A stretch of DNA of 64,000 bases, from the NCBI RefSeq assembly GCF_014356525.2, contig NC_052514.1, positions 6,533,019 through 6,597,018 of the forward strand, in the 5' to 3' direction. The notes under the pieces were generated by a model. The model was not told the DNA's origin and made no database searches. It saw only the letters and a list, made by a program, of their open reading frames with translations. The stretch's first letter is position 1, and each line of letters starts with the position of its first letter. Below, piece after piece: positions 30,393 to 42,747 of this stretch. A program made the position numbers and the translations under genes. This DNA is from Nilaparvata lugens (taxonomy: Eukaryota > Arthropoda > Insecta > Hemiptera > Delphacidae).

Positions 30393-31030
30393 ATGGCTAT
30401 TCATGTCCAACATGAAAACTATTCATGAAAACGGCTCTAATGATTTTCACGAAATTTGGAACATAGTAGCATAGAGAAACAATAGCATAAGTAGATATTT
30501 ACATGGTATAGGGCGTTTATGTCGCAACTTTTACTGTTATCTCAAGCCGATGGTTCATGTAATTATTTTCCGTGAAGCTGTGTGACACTGGTAGTCTCTC
30601 ATATTGTGCCGTTCATACACTCTCACCCCAACAAAACAGTAAAATTCGACAATAATCAACAGTAATCTGTTTTGGATAACAGTAAAAGTTGCGACATAAA
30701 CGCCCTATACCATGGGATATCTACTTACGCTATTTTTTCTCTATGATAGTAGGTTTATGATATAAAATTTCGATTGCACTAGGTCTCATCCCTGGGAGAA
30801 CACGCTGAACGAAATTAAAAGGATGATTCATCCTTGGAAAAACAGCTGAGACTTTCGTCGTCTGTGGATAATAAAGAAGTGCGTCTGTGGAAAATCAAAA
30901 TATCTCATCCCCGAAATTCATTAGCTGACGTATAGCCAGCTGTAAAATTTAAACACGATCATTTTAAAGAATTGTGTTCTGTTTATAAATAAATGAAAAT
31001 AACGAGTGAAGCTCCGTGCCCCGATATTTA
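30325..31030 (+). repeat. dispersed repeat D, copy 1, with nested MITE M2
   Basis: It contains GCGAGCAATTTCTGTATTTT at the head, ACGAAATTTGGAACATAGTAG, TCGATTGCACTAGGTCTCAT, and the end GAAGCTCCGTGCCCCGATAT. MITE M2 copy 2 interrupts it. Other copies are at 59245-59895, 60181-60935 and, reversed, 54405-55625. Confidence 0.75.
30470..30745. mobile_element. MITE family M2, copy 2, perfect 7-bp TSD
   Basis: It begins CATAGAGAAACAATAGCATA and ends at CTATG. ATAGTAG is present on both sides (30463-30469, 30746-30752). The same position in repeat D is unoccupied at about 60296 and 59352 (ACATAGTAGGTT), so insertion and duplication are directly demonstrated. Confidence 0.93.
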
Positions 31031-31799
31031 TTATTAAACGAGAATCCAGATTAAATGCTGGAAATCACCCCAACGTCCCCAACGATATGATCATATTATA
31101 TTTCTAATCTGTTACTTCCTAAAATTTAGTTCAATATGATATTAATTTTCTTAAATTCAGTTTGTCGATTTTGAATTTAACGAATCACGCCAGGCCCTCA
31201 CAAACACAGGCTTAAGCCTACATGTGAGTCTCTCACAACGTAAGGGTATATATAAATGTACTGTAACTGTATTGTATTATTTGTAAATTGTGAGAATAGA
31301 TTGATTTGATATGACTTTGGCTTTTGCAAATATTGAAAACAGAGTAAACAGCTATATGGAAATTATAAGACAGACTTTATCATTTGAGTTGGTCTATTAG
31401 TTCATTCAGAAAAATATAGAGTTCTAATGTATGTATCTTTTTGCCATGTATTTATTGTTCATGAATGAAACAAATAACTGGGATGATTATAATTATCATT
31501 TTTTTCTTATAATAAATCTTAATGTTTTGGCACAGCCAGCAAAGTTAGTCCTGTACGCTAGCTGTGAGTTCGTAATGAGAACAGTACAAAGTAAAAAAAA
31601 ATACTGAAACATGGAAAAACAACAAGAAAAGAGGATAAATAAAAAGTAGCCTACTAATGATACTTCTAATAAATAATACAATGATAAAGGAAAAATATGA
31701 AGTAATTTCGTGTTTACATTATTTATATCCACTCGGTGATAACCAAAAACAAATCAAATACAATTATTCTTCTAAATGGAAATGGACTGACTGTGAATT

Positions 31800-32060
31800 A
31801 TCACTTGAAATCGATTGAAATCTTTAATCTGTATTGTATTATCATCATTCGATCAAATCTTCAATTTGAATCGATCAAAATCTTTGATCTGTATTGTATT
31901 ATCATCATTTTATCAAATCTTCAATTCGAATTGATCAAAATCTTCAATATGTATTGTATTATCATTATTTTATCGAATCTTCAATTTGAATCGATCAGAA
32001 TCTTTAATCTGTATTGTATTATTATCATTGAGTCAAAACTTCAATTTGTATCAATTGTAT
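31800..32060. repeat. 60-bp tandem repeat, four units
   Basis: Units contain ATCTTTAATCTGTATTGTAT and TCAAATCTTCAATTTGAAT. The period is a multiple of three, so an in-frame periodic peptide stays open on the plus strand, but there is no start context or partner exon. 31031-31790 contains nothing recognisable apart from a fragment of the SINE tail near 31325. Confidence 0.85.
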
Positions 32061-32248
32061 TAAATATGGCTTAAGTCATGTAAAATCAATCTCCAGCTTT
32101 TGTCGGGCCAATTAAATACATGACTTTAGACTACATCAATTACCATTGAACCAAAATTCAACATTTCAAAGGATAAAAATTTTACTGTAAAAAATGCATC
32201 ATGATTTTTTTGCAATAACTCCAGAGAACTAGAGACAAGGGAACTAAA

Positions 32249-32578
32249 GTGCGAGATAAATTTCTTTAACACGGCTCTTTCTCAAAGACGGAGAGGTCCG
32301 ATGCTCTATCCTCCACTAATCTCTCCCACTACCTAGCAGCATTCTTCTTCTTTTGTGTCTGTGTGAGAGAGCTTTGTAACGCTTCGCTCCCCTCCACTGG
32401 CAATGTTCCAAAGTGATATGTTTGTGTATGTTACGGAGATGTGTTCATCACAAGAACCTGAAGCGAAATGACACAGCGCATCCAATTGTGCGCAGGATGT
32501 CCGTCTGTGACTATACTACAAACTGTGGAGGGAGAATTGGGTATCTCCTCTTCATGTTAAAAGTAATTTATCTCGCAC
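32249..32578. mobile_element. MITE with GTGCGAGATAAATT termini
   Basis: Left GTGCGAGATAAATT and right AATTTATCTCGCAC are perfect inverted repeats. The 330-bp interior is non-coding and less AT-rich than its surroundings. Confidence 0.7.
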
Positions 32579-32867
32579 ATTAATAAACTATTATTTCTTT
32601 AATATGTGAATATTCCCTATTTAAGTCATTATATTGTGAAATATTTCTTCAATGTTCGGTTTTCGAGCATCCAAATTTGAAAATCTACTTTGTGAGAATA
32701 ATTTATTAAGGACTGAAAATTTTGTGAAGGGAACAACTACAAGACTTAACCTATTTCGGACTATGTGTAACCTTATCTAAATTGGGAGAGGAATAGCACA
32801 AGGTTACCTTATTTTTTTCTCTCCCTATCATTTTGGTGATGTACTTATTGTATGAATAAATTTCCAC

Positions 32868-33075
32868 TTCCTCTTCTTCTTCTTCTCTTCTTCTTCTTCT
32901 TCTTCTTCTTCTTCTTCTTCTTCTTCTTCTTCTTCTTCTTCTTCTGCTTCTTCTTCCTCTTCTTCTTCTTCCTCTCCTTCTCCTTCTTCTTCTTCTTCTT
33001 CTTCTCTCTCCTCCTCTTCTTCTACTTCTTTCTCATTTTCTCCTCTTCTTCTTTTTTTCTTCTTCTTTCTCTTTT
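32868..33075. repeat. (TTC)n array
   Basis: Pyrimidine-only repeat. Open frames across it are compositional. 33080-34040 holds no feature I can identify. Confidence 0.95.
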
Positions 33076-34045
33076 CCAGAATAAAGAAGGTCCAATTTCC
33101 AATGTTTTCAACCCTCACAGATTTGAAGGCTTTCCCGTCACCTTGCACACTGTAGTGATTTTCACTTCATTCTGGCAGCATTCCTGATTCATAAAATCAA
33201 TGCATCCCATTCAACCAACTCTGACAGTTATAAGTGAATCTCACTATACATCAGCTCATCCAGTATTAAAATATGGATCAATAATTAATCACTGTTTAAC
33301 GGGAGTTTTATTTCCACTGAACCAAGGTAAACCTTGGCGTAAGCATTGAAGGTCGACTTGGTCAGTCTGCAGTGTCAGTTGAATATTTAACGATCGTTTC
33401 TTGCAAACGGCTCAATTGGGGAAAATAGTGGGAATTCATTAATTAAACAGAGACGGAGAGTCGTGGGAGGCTATAAATGAATGACGTAAACTTGAAGTGA
33501 GGAGTTGTCAAAAGGGTTGTGGTATTTAGCCTTGACTGGCACTTTATAGGGGAAATAGATTTCAAGGGTGAATCATTCAAGGATTCTACAACAAAAAGGG
33601 AATTTTAACTCTATTGTAGGGTTTTCTACTCTGTAGGCTTATCTGACGCATATCCTTGCGATGTGAATTAAAAATAGAAATCGAAATTATTGCACAAGCG
33701 AATCGAGCTCTCATCAGAATAATTTAATAGAATAATAATAATTGATTAATAATAAAGATAATAATTTGGCTTCAGTGTGTCCGACGATAACAACTGAATT
33801 GTACCAAACAACTTAGCCCTCAATATTACAGCATTCCATTATTTTCAAAAGATTGACACTTGTATGATTTCTCTAGAATCATTGATATATTTTCAGCACA
33901 TTATAAGTTAATACCCGCTGCTAAATTGTAAAAGGTGATTTGTTTCAAGACTGGACAATGATAGTAATATTCACTCTCCTTGAAAATGACATTGTAAGTC
34001 GAATCATGTCGTGGATATTAAATTGAAGTTGAAAAAAGGTTTCTC

Positions 34046-34282
34046 TTTTTGTGTAGTTGAGAAGTTGATATTGTGGTAATTATTCATATTGAATGAAAAA
34101 GACTAAGAAATTGTCAAAAAACCACAGATTTATTGATACTTAGAAAGACCGGTTTTGGTTATTACACCATTGTCAATCTCTGAGAAACTCAGAGATTGAC
34201 AATGGTGTAATAACCGGAACCGGTCTTTCTAAGTATCAATAAATCTGTGTTTTTTTGACAATTTCTTAGTATATTCCATTCA
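34046..34282 (-). mobile_element. fold-back retroposon F, copy 3
   Basis: Arms shorter than in the other copies, meeting at AATCTCTGAGAAACTCAGAG. The extra end CTACACAAAAA (minus strand) is retained. Target duplication is unclear. The terminal bases of another copy appear directly after the sequence gap at 40117. Confidence 0.7.
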
Positions 34283-34974
34283 GTTTGATTCTCTAATTTT
34301 GATAAAAGTAAATAAGTATGGAATTGTCAAACAACTAACAACTACAGTTATCCAATATGATAAAACTAATCTCAAACAATTCACTAATCTGAAGTTCCAA
34401 CAATTACAAGCTTTCAACTATCTGAGAACATCTGAAATTAACTAACAATCAAAAGCTTTATCTACCTGAAAAGAACACAGGAAAGATATCATTATTTGCA
34501 AAAAATGACTGGTAGAAACTACTGTCAAACTCTGAAAGTACTATATTTACTAGAAGTTCTGTGAACAGTAGACCTCACGCAGTTTTTTCTTATCCAAAAG
34601 TATCTGTTGTCACCTGTTCTAGTTAATTCAGTTGAATCACAATTTTCACAGTTGAATCATAATTCGCTCTAAAACTGTTATTTGTTTTCTCCAAGATCAA
34701 AAACTCACTTATGTTGATAAACTCAGTTCACGTTTTGAATTTGTTTCCCATATGATTATTTATCCAGTTTCGTGATAATCTTTCCATGTGATAAAAATAT
34801 TTCTCAACTACTTTAAAATTAATTTTTTTCAATCAAGAATTTTATATTTTCCTCAGCTTTATTCAGTTCATTTTATCATTTTTTATTTTATTCTCAATCA
34901 CCTATTGAATTTGTTTTTCAAATGTAAGAATATTGATACTGATGGGCATGCATCATAAAAAATATTGAAACCCT

Positions 34975-35790
34975 ACCTTATAGAAATAGACACGGCCAGA
35001 CATCTGTGTAATGCATGCAATGAATAATCCACTTCTCAGCTGATTGATTATGAATAACATTATAGTCTGATTGATCCTATCTTCAAAGTAAATGATATAT
35101 TATAGTGATATCAGAGTATGGAGGAGTCCCTTTTCTTTTCATATTATCCTTAAAATGCAAAATTTCAAAAAACTTTGTATATACATCGACGCGCAGTTGA
35201 AAAAGGAAGATTCCTGTTGAATCTCGTCGAATTCTATCAACGCGTTTGGGCAGTAATCGCGTTACATACAGACAGACAAAAGAAAATCGAGTTGAAACAT
35301 AGACCTCACTACGTTCGGTCAAAAAACAGATATAACATTATTGTTCGAAAATTTTGAAATCAAGATATTCAAAGTTCTCGATGTATGTGTAATTTTGTAA
35401 CCAATGTTATCCAATCTACTCATTGAATAATCTCTAATTGACCGAACGAAGTGAGGTCTAAGATTCAAGTCGACGGTATGGCATTTCTCTTAAAGTTTAA
35501 ATGTTTATATATTTATATGTTGAGCATTTACGGCGAAACGCGGTAATAGATTTTCATGAAATTTGACAGGTATGTTCCTTTTTAAATTGCGCGTCGACGT
35601 ATATACAAGGTTTTTCGAAATTTTGCATTTCAAGGATAATATAAAAGGAAAAAGGAGCCTCCTTCATACGCCAATATTAGAGTAAAAATCAGACTATAGG
35701 ATTATTCATCTTAAATCAGCTGACAAGTGATTACACAAATGTGTGGAGAAACCAGTCTATTACTGTATTTTTATAAGGTCTAGTTGTATA
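34975..35790. repeat. inverted pair of repeat A
   Basis: 34975-35325 is repeat A in reverse and 35438-35790 is the same repeat forward, head to head with about 110 bp between them. The same arrangement is at 40818-41618. Confidence 0.8.
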
Positions 35791-35828
35791 GTTTCAATCA
35801 AAGACATTAAAGAGGTATGCATCTTTAA

Positions 35829-36020
35829 GCTGGGTTTACACCAAAGTTATTAACAAAATGGTTATAACTTAATACTTATAGATTCTATTAGATTGAACGG
35901 AAGTTGACAAACACATATGTCCATCATGTGTATGATAAGTTATGTTCAATCTAATATAATCTATAACGATTGAGTTATTAACATTTTTTGAATGAATTTG
36001 GTCTAATCGTCGCTTTAAGG
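35829..36020. mobile_element. MITE with GGGTTTACACCAAAGTTAT end
   Basis: Left AGCTGGGTTTACACCAAAG and right end (complement AAGCGACGATTAGACCAAAT) are diverged inverted repeats around a palindromic centre. The duplicate copy is at 41647-41842. Confidence 0.6.
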
Positions 36021-36233
36021 TCTTTGGTTTCAATATTTTGTTTTGCAGTCATGGTATTATTATGCGTGCCCATCAGTATCAATATTCTCACATTCGAAAA
36101 AACTTATTCAATAGGTGAATAAAAATAAACAATTGAACTAAATAATGCTGGAGAAATTATAATATTATTGATCAAAACAAAAATTGTTCATCAGATAGAC
36201 AGATCATCACGGAACTGGATGAATTATATCATA

Positions 36234-36955
36234 CTAGCCGTCAAGCTCGCTTCGCTCGCCATATCCGTTTAGCCAGGGGGCTCCGCCCCCTGGACCCCCG
36301 ACTGAAATCGTCCAAGAATAAGATCAGCAGGCTCGCTTCGCTCGCCTGCATTTTTCATTTGAGCATTTTTATCATATGTTAGGACAATCCAGTCGGGGGG
36401 TCCAGACTAAACGTCTGGCTAAACGAATATGGCGAGCGAAGCGAGCCTGACGGCTAGTAATATAATATTCCCAGGATTGAAGTAGCAGTGCCCAATCAAT
36501 TTTTCCGCGATAAATACATTGAAATCTTCAACTTGGTGCCAACCTAACAAAGTCAACTCAACTTAATGCCAACCTGACAAAATTATTAACTTAGTTGCCA
36601 GTTAACAACTGTTTCGAAGAGGTACTCTATCTAGATTATAGTTCTATAGTAACATATGATATATGATATGGAAATTTCAATTATAATTAAGAGAATAAGA
36701 AGAATATACATGCTAAAAGACGAACTTTTAACCCTTAAAAACCACCCTTAGAGTTAAAATATTGCCAAAAGATTTCTTAGTGCGCCTCTAAAGGGCCAAC
36801 TGAACATACCTACCAAATTTGAACGTTTTTGGCCCGGTAGATTTTTAGCTCTGCGAGTGAGTGAGTGAGTGAGTGAGTGAGTGAGTGAGTCAGTCAGTCA
36901 GTCAGTCAGTCAGTCAGTCAGTCAGTGAGAGCCATTTCTCTTTTATATATATAGA
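36234..36955 (-). mobile_element. Helitron family H, complete non-autonomous copy
   Basis: Read on the minus strand it starts TCTATATATATAAAAG after an A, carries a CACT/GACT microsatellite, and ends with a GC-rich hairpin (GGCGAGCGAAGCGAGC) and CTAG followed by T. A 5' TC, a 3' hairpin plus CTRR, and A^T insertion without target duplication are the Helitron signature. There is no Rep/helicase. Relatives are at 9053, 42055-42747, 50694-51448 and 57429-58152. Confidence 0.82.
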
Positions 36956-37956
36956 TGAAATACAAATTCAAACGTGAACTGAGTTTGTTAACATTTAAAA
37001 CAGTGGACATCTGGTACTTGTGGATGAGAATATTGCGTGAGGTCTATTCACAGATCTACTAGTTAGATAGATAGATAGATAGAAAATGCCTTTATCCAAT
37101 ATAAATAAAAATAATAAGACTACAATCATGTTACAAAATAAACAATTAAAAATTATATAATTAAGATAATGATTGTGCTGAATAAAAAACATGAGACAAA
37201 AAATTTGACATAACCATAAAGGTTGTCTGCCAGAGTTGGTAGGCCTATTCTACAAAAACAAAAGAAATTCGAAATTTTGTGAAAACAATTATCATTGGAA
37301 ACCAAATAAATAAAAATAAATAAATAAAGAACCTGCAACATAACGAACAAATAAATCAATAAAGCTGAACAAAATGAAATAAATACTACTATAATGCCTC
37401 AGTAATTTTCCTTTTTATATTTAATAATTAAACTCCCTAATCATTTCATTTCTAATACTAACTGGACCCTTTCCACTTATCGCGCTAAGAGACTGCACTC
37501 TTTTCCATTTAACCACTCCATCATCTCTATATCATTTAATACATTCTTCCCCAGAAACATTTTACGTAACCCCACTAAAACAGTTTAGCTGAACAATTTC
37601 TAGTCTCATTCAAAATTTAAACTTTTTGAATTATTATTAAGTTACTGTTCTAGAATTTTAATTTTAGACTCTGATAGTATCTATTTGATTCAAAATTTGC
37701 TCGTTTATCTGAATATTGAAGAGCGTAAATTTAATTTGGAAAGTGAAAGTGACATAACCAACATTTTGATTTGGACAGTATAGTATTAATTGGAAATGGG
37801 ACAGTTTTGGGCATGAGCCTGTTGTGCCTTTCCTCATGTTAAGTATTTGTACACAATGTAATAAATGAATGAATGAATGAAATCAGGACATACTCCTAGG
37901 AAATGCTTTATGTATTCTCTTTGCCTCAGATACTACTACTAGTTATTCAGTTATAT

Positions 37957-38231
37957 CATAGAGAAACGATAGCATAAGTAGATATCCCATGGTTTAGGGC
38001 GTTTATGTCGCAACTTTTACTGTTATCCCAAGCCGATAGTTCACGTAGTTCTTTCACATGCAGCTGTGTGACGCTGGTAGTCTCTCAAATTGTGCCGTTC
38101 ATACACTATCACCCCAACAAAACAGTAAAAATTGACTATAATCGACAGTAATCGGCTTGAGATAACAGTAAAAGTTGCGACATAAATTCCCTATACCATG
38201 GGATATCTACTTACGCTATTGTTTCTCTATG
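37957..38231. mobile_element. MITE family M2, copy 3, 7-bp TSD
   Basis: It begins CATAGAGAAACGATAGCATA and ends CTCTATG. GTTATAT flanks both sides (37950-37956, 38232-38238). It lies 24 bp downstream of the exon-1 donor of the cuticle gene in copy A. The same place in copy B holds a different insertion. Confidence 0.9.
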
Positions 38232-38254
38232 GTTATATCCAATAAAGTACTCAC

Positions 38255-38269
38255 ACTGACGGACTGCAT
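38255..38269 (-). CDS. cuticular protein, exon 1, copy A
   Basis: ATG CAG TCC GTC AGT followed by a consensus GTGAGT donor gives MQSVS and ends in phase 0. Joined to exon 2 it forms a normal signal peptide. Very short first coding exons of four to six codons are common in insect cuticular protein genes. The ATG has ATCACC before it, a good context, and a TATA promoter lies 118 nt upstream. Copy B differs by one base and one residue (MQFVS). Confidence 0.75.
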
Positions 38270-38354
38270 GGTGATAAGTGTTGTGTTGATAACACACTGG
38301 CCTGTGATAAGAGAGAAGCTGAGATAAGAGCACTGAACTGGTGGTAAGGCAAGT

Positions 38355-38397
38355 GGACTGTGACATATGTAGCCCACCTCACCTAGTATTTATATTC
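38355..38397 (-). promoter_or_regulatory. TATA promoter of cuticle gene, copy A
   Basis: TATAAATA at 38394-38387 (minus strand) is followed about 31 nt later by GTCACAGTC, an initiator-like site near 38361. The predicted 5'UTR is about 90 nt. A 94-bp minisatellite starts about 100 bp upstream. Confidence 0.65.
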
Positions 38398-38494
38398 CAA
38401 CGCCTATCATAGAGGGGCAGAAAAAACAGCTGGTCAACACAATTATCGTCAGATTCACTTTTATTTGTCAGCATTGGATATACGAGGGTAGTTG

Positions 38495-38935
38495 ATGTTA
38501 CTTATGAGGAATACTGACTGCAGTGAATCTTGACTTTGCCTGGATTCATGTTGGAATGTCAGTGTTAGTTAAATGGGAGGCATTGATTTTATTCCATAAG
38601 GAATACTGACAGATGTAAGTCTCACTGACTATGACTTGTATTCATGTTAGACTGTCAGTATTGTTCGTATGGGAGGCATTGATGTTTACTTATGAGGAAT
38701 ACTGACAGCGAACAATGATGACTATGGTTGGTTTCACGTTATATTGGCAGTTTAATTTGAATGAGGGGACAATGTTGTAATTTATGAGGGATACTGACAG
38801 TACGAGAGTTAATTTTGGATGTAGCAGGATTCTTGTGGAGTTGTCAGTATTGATTGAATAGGAGGAATTGGGGTTATTTAGGAGGAATACTGACAGTAAG
38901 TGAGTGAAGGTAACTATTAGCTGGTAGAGAGACAC
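38495..38935. repeat. 94-bp minisatellite upstream of promoter A
   Basis: Five occurrences of ATACTGAC at 38511, 38603, 38699, 38791 and 38887 (spacing 92, 96, 92, 96) mark the units. Most units also hold the inverse, GTCAGTATT or GTCAGTGTT, in the middle. Copy B has six. Confidence 0.88.
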
Positions 38936-38999
38936 TGTGTAGAACTGGTTTGACTGTGTGTGATTACTCGTATAGAGTATTGTTGGTTGCCAATTGTGA

Positions 39000-39166
39000 T
39001 AGAAGAAGAGGAAGAGAAAACAAGAGAAGAAGATGAAGAAAGAAAGGGTGAGAATGAAGAAGAAGAAGAAGGAGAATAAGATGGGTGAGGAAGGGCAGAG
39101 GATGAAGAAGAATAAAATGATGAAGGCAGGAAAAGGCAGGAGAAGAGGACAAGAGAAGAAGAAGAG

Positions 39167-39197
<31 letters not shown>

Positions 39198-39392
39198 GAG
39201 AAGAAGAAGAGAAGGAAGAAGAAGAAGAAGGAGAAGGAGACGAAGGATGAAGAAGAAGGATGAAGAAGGAAGAAGAATGATGACGAAGGAAAGGAACAGG
39301 TTGAAGAAGAAGATGAAGGAGGAGAGAAAGAGAATGAAGAAGAAGAAGAAGAAGAAGAGGAAGCAGTTGTAGCAGTAGTAGATGATGGAGAA

Positions 39393-39423
<31 letters not shown>

Positions 39424-39835
39424 AAGAAGAAGACGACGAAGAAGAAGAAAGAAGAAAGAAGAGAAGAGAAGAAGAAGAAGAAGAAGAAAAAGAAGAAAAG
39501 AAGAAGAAGAAGAAGAAGAAGAAGAAGAAGAAGAAGAAGCAGTTGTAGCAGAAGAAGATGATGGTGAATAAGAAGAAGAAGGAGGAGACAAGAGAAGAAG
39601 ATGAAGAAGGAATGGATGGGAATTAAGAAGAAGAAGGAGATGACGAAGGAAAGGAGGAGGATGAAGAAGAAGAAGAAGAAGAAGAAGAAGAAGATGAAGG
39701 AGGAGAGGAAGAGAATGAAGAAGAAGAAGAAGATGAAGGAGGAGAGAAAGAGAATGATGGAGAAGAAGAAGAAAATGAAGAAGAAGAAGATGAAGAAAAG
39801 AAGAAGAAGAAGAAGAGGAAGCAGTTGTAGCAGTA
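39000..39835. repeat. (GAA)n array, copy A
   Basis: About 830 bp of GAA/GGA/GAT purine repeat. It contains spaced complex motifs such as GCAGTTGTAGCAG (near 39362 and 39540, and again by 39820), so it is a composite array. Long Lys/Glu or Ser/Leu frames are not genes. Confidence 0.95.
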
Positions 39836-39844
39836 GTAGATGAT

Positions 39845-40016
39845 GGATTCTTGGATAGAGTAAACAATACAGTAGTCGGAAAAGGAAAAACAGGCTATTG
39901 CCCAAAACGTCGTCAATTTCCTACTTTTGTCTTAAATTGTCCAAATACTATGTAGGTTATTTCCATTTCATACACGAATCAATCATTTGATACACACTCA
40001 GAATAAAACAAACAAT
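39845..40016 (-). repeat. LINE 3' tail fragment
   Basis: On the minus strand it contains ACATAGTATTTGGACAATTT and the CAATAGCCTGTTTTTCC block, resembling tails at 3090-3230, 37770-37880, 43560-43680 and 60760-60880. It is cut by the gap. Confidence 0.6.
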
Positions 40017-40116
40017 NNNNNNNNNNNNNNNNNNNNNNNNNNNNNNNNNNNNNNNNNNNNNNNNNNNNNNNNNNNNNNNNNNNNNNNNNNNNNNNNNNNN
40101 NNNNNNNNNNNNNNNN
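40017..40116. other. assembly gap, 100 N
   Basis: Exactly 100 N, the conventional size for a gap of unknown length. Sequence after it starts in the last bases of a fold-back element F, a structure that is hard to assemble. The gap separates the two copies of the segmental duplication. Confidence 1.
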
Positions 40117-41646
40117 TAGTCTTTTTCATTCAGTTTGATTTTCTAATTTTTCATTGGAAGTAAATAAGTATGAGATTGTCAAACAACTAACAACCACGGT
40201 TATCCAATATGATAAAATTAATCTCAAACAATTCACTAATCTGATGTTCCAACAATTACAAGCTTTCAACTATCTGAGAACATCTGAAATTTACTAACAA
40301 TCAAAAGCTTTATCTACTTGAAGAGAACACAGGAAAGATATAATTATTTGCAAAAAATGGCTGGTAGAAACTACTGTCAAAGTCAGAAAGTACCATATTT
40401 ACTAGAAGTTCTGTGAACAGTAGACCTCACGCAGTTTTCTTATCCACAAGTATCTGATGTCACCTGTTCTAGTTGATGCAGTTGAATCACGAATCACAAT
40501 TCACAGATTAATCATAATTTATTCGCTCTTAAAAACTGTTATTTGTTTCCTCCAAGATCAAAAACTCACTTAAGTTGATAAACTCAGTTCACGTTTGAAT
40601 TTGTATCCCATATGATGATTTGTCCAGTTCCGTGATAATCTTTCCATCTGATAAAAATATTTCTCAACTATTCTAAAATTAGAATATTATATTTTCCTCA
40701 GCATTATTCAGTTAATTTTATCATTTTTTATTTCATTCTCAATCACCTATTGAATTTGTTTTTCAAATGTGAGAAGAATATTGATACTGATGGGCACGCA
40801 TCATAAAAAATATTGAAACCCTACCTTATAGAAATAGACACGGCCAGACATCTGTGTAATGCATGCAATGAATAATCAACTTGTCAGCTGATTGATTATG
40901 AATAATACTATAGTCTGATTGATCTTATCTTCAAAGTAGATGATATATATAAGAGTATGGAGGAATTCCTTTTCTTTTCATATTATCCTTAAAATGCAAA
41001 ATTTCAAAAAACTTTGTGTATACATCGACGCGCAGTTGAAAAAGGAATATTCCTGCCAAATCTCATCGAATTCTATCAACGCGTTTGGCCGTAATCGCGT
41101 TACATACAGACAGACAAAAGCATATCGAGTTGAAACATAGACCTCACTACGTTCGGTCAAAAAACAGAGATAAAATTCTGTTCGAAAATTTTGAAATCAA
41201 GATGTATGTATAATTTTGTAAACCAATGTTATCCAATCTACTCATTGAATAATCTCTAATTGACCGAACGAAGTGAGGTCTAAGATTCAAGTCGACGGTA
41301 TGGCATTTCTCTTAAAGTTTATTAAATGTTTATATTTATATGTTGCGCATTTACGGCGAAACGCGGTAAAGATTTTCATGAAATTGACATTTATGTTCCT
41401 TTTAAATGCGCGTCGACGTATATACAAAGTTTTTGGAATTTTGCATTTCAAGGATAATATAAAAGGAAAAATAAGCCTCCTTCATACGCCAATATTAGAG
41501 TAAAAATCAGACTATAGAATTATTCATCAAAAATCAGCTGACAAATGATTACACAAATGTGTGGAGAAGCCAGTCTATTACTGTATTTGTATAAGGTCTA
41601 GTTGTATAGTTTCAATCAAAGACATTGAAGAGGTATGCATCTTTAA

Positions 41647-41842
41647 GCTGGGTTTACACCAAAGTTATCAACAAAATGGTTATAACTTAATATTTATAGA
41701 TTCTATAAGATTGAACGGAAGTTGACAAACACATATGTTCATCATGTGTATGATAAGTTATGTTCAATCTAATAATATAATCTACAAGGATTGAGTTATT
41801 AACATTTTTTGAATGAATTTGGTCTAATCGCAGCTTTAAGGT
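41647..41842. mobile_element. MITE, duplicate of 35829-36020
   Basis: Copy B version of the GGGTTTACACCAAAGTTAT element, with small indels. Confidence 0.6.
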
Positions 41843-42054
41843 CTTTGGTTTCAATATTTTTTTTTGCAGTCATGGTATTATTATGCGTGACCATCAGTAT
41901 CAATATTCTCACATTCGAAAAAACTAATTTAATAGGTGAATAAAAATAAACAATTGAACTAAATAATGCTGGAGAAATTATAATATTTTTGATCCAAAAA
42001 AAAATTGTTCATCAGATAGACAGATCATCACGGAACTGGATGAATGATATCATA

Positions 42055-42747
42055 CTAGCCGTCAGGCTCGCTTCGCTGCCATCATCCGTCTAGCCAGGAG
42101 GCCCGCCCCTGGACCCCCGACTGATCATCCAAGAATGAGATCAGCAGGCGAGCGAGCATTTATATCATATGTTAGGACAATCCAGTCGGGGGATCCAGAC
42201 TAAACGTCTGGCTAAACGGATATGGCGAGCGAAGCGAGCCTGACGGCTAGTTAATATAATATTCCCAGATTGAAGTAGCAGTGCCCAATCAATTTTTCCG
42301 CGATAAAGCATGAAATCTTCAACTTGTGCCAAACCTAACAAAGTCAACTCAACTTATGCCAACCTGACAAAATTATAATTTAGTTACAACTGTTGAAGAG
42401 GTACTCTATCTAGATTATAGTTCTATAGTAACATATGATATATGATATGGAAATTTCAATTATAATTAAGAGATTGGGAGAAGAAGAATATACATGCTAA
42501 AAGACGAACTTTAAACCCTTAAAAACCACCCTTAGAGTTAAAATATTGCCAAAAGATTTCTTAGTGCGCCTCTGAAGGGCCAACTGAACATACCTACCAA
42601 ATTTGAACGTTTTTGGCCCGGTAGATTTTTAGCTCTGCGAGTGAGTGAGTGAGTGAGTGAGTGAGTCAGTCAGTCAGTCAGTCAGTCAGTCAGTCAGTCA
42701 GTCAGTCAGTCAGTCAGTGAGTGCCATTTCGCTTTTATATATATAGA
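42055..42747 (-). mobile_element. Helitron family H, copy B version
   Basis: Same boundaries as 36234-36955 but with several small deletions in the GC-rich 3' hairpin region, so the hairpin is weakened. Sits in the same place of the duplicated segment, so it was present before duplication. Confidence 0.8.

Larger units (their letters stand above)
34283..39870. repeat. segmental duplication, copy A
   Basis: About 5.6 kb aligns collinearly with 40134-46030. Both contain inverted repeat-A pairs, a MITE, a Helitron, a TAGA-flanked tail, the cuticle promoter/exon 1, a 94-bp minisatellite and a GAA array. In the unique promoter region I count about nine differences in 240 bp. Copy A alone has MITE M2 copy 3 (37957-38231). 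Confidence 0.9.

Noticed and set aside
39000..39870. Open frames of over 300 codons of Ser/Leu or Lys/Glu
   Set aside because: They result from the three-base GAA period, which leaves several frames open at once. The same happens at 7656, 32868, 45145, 55870 and 56495.
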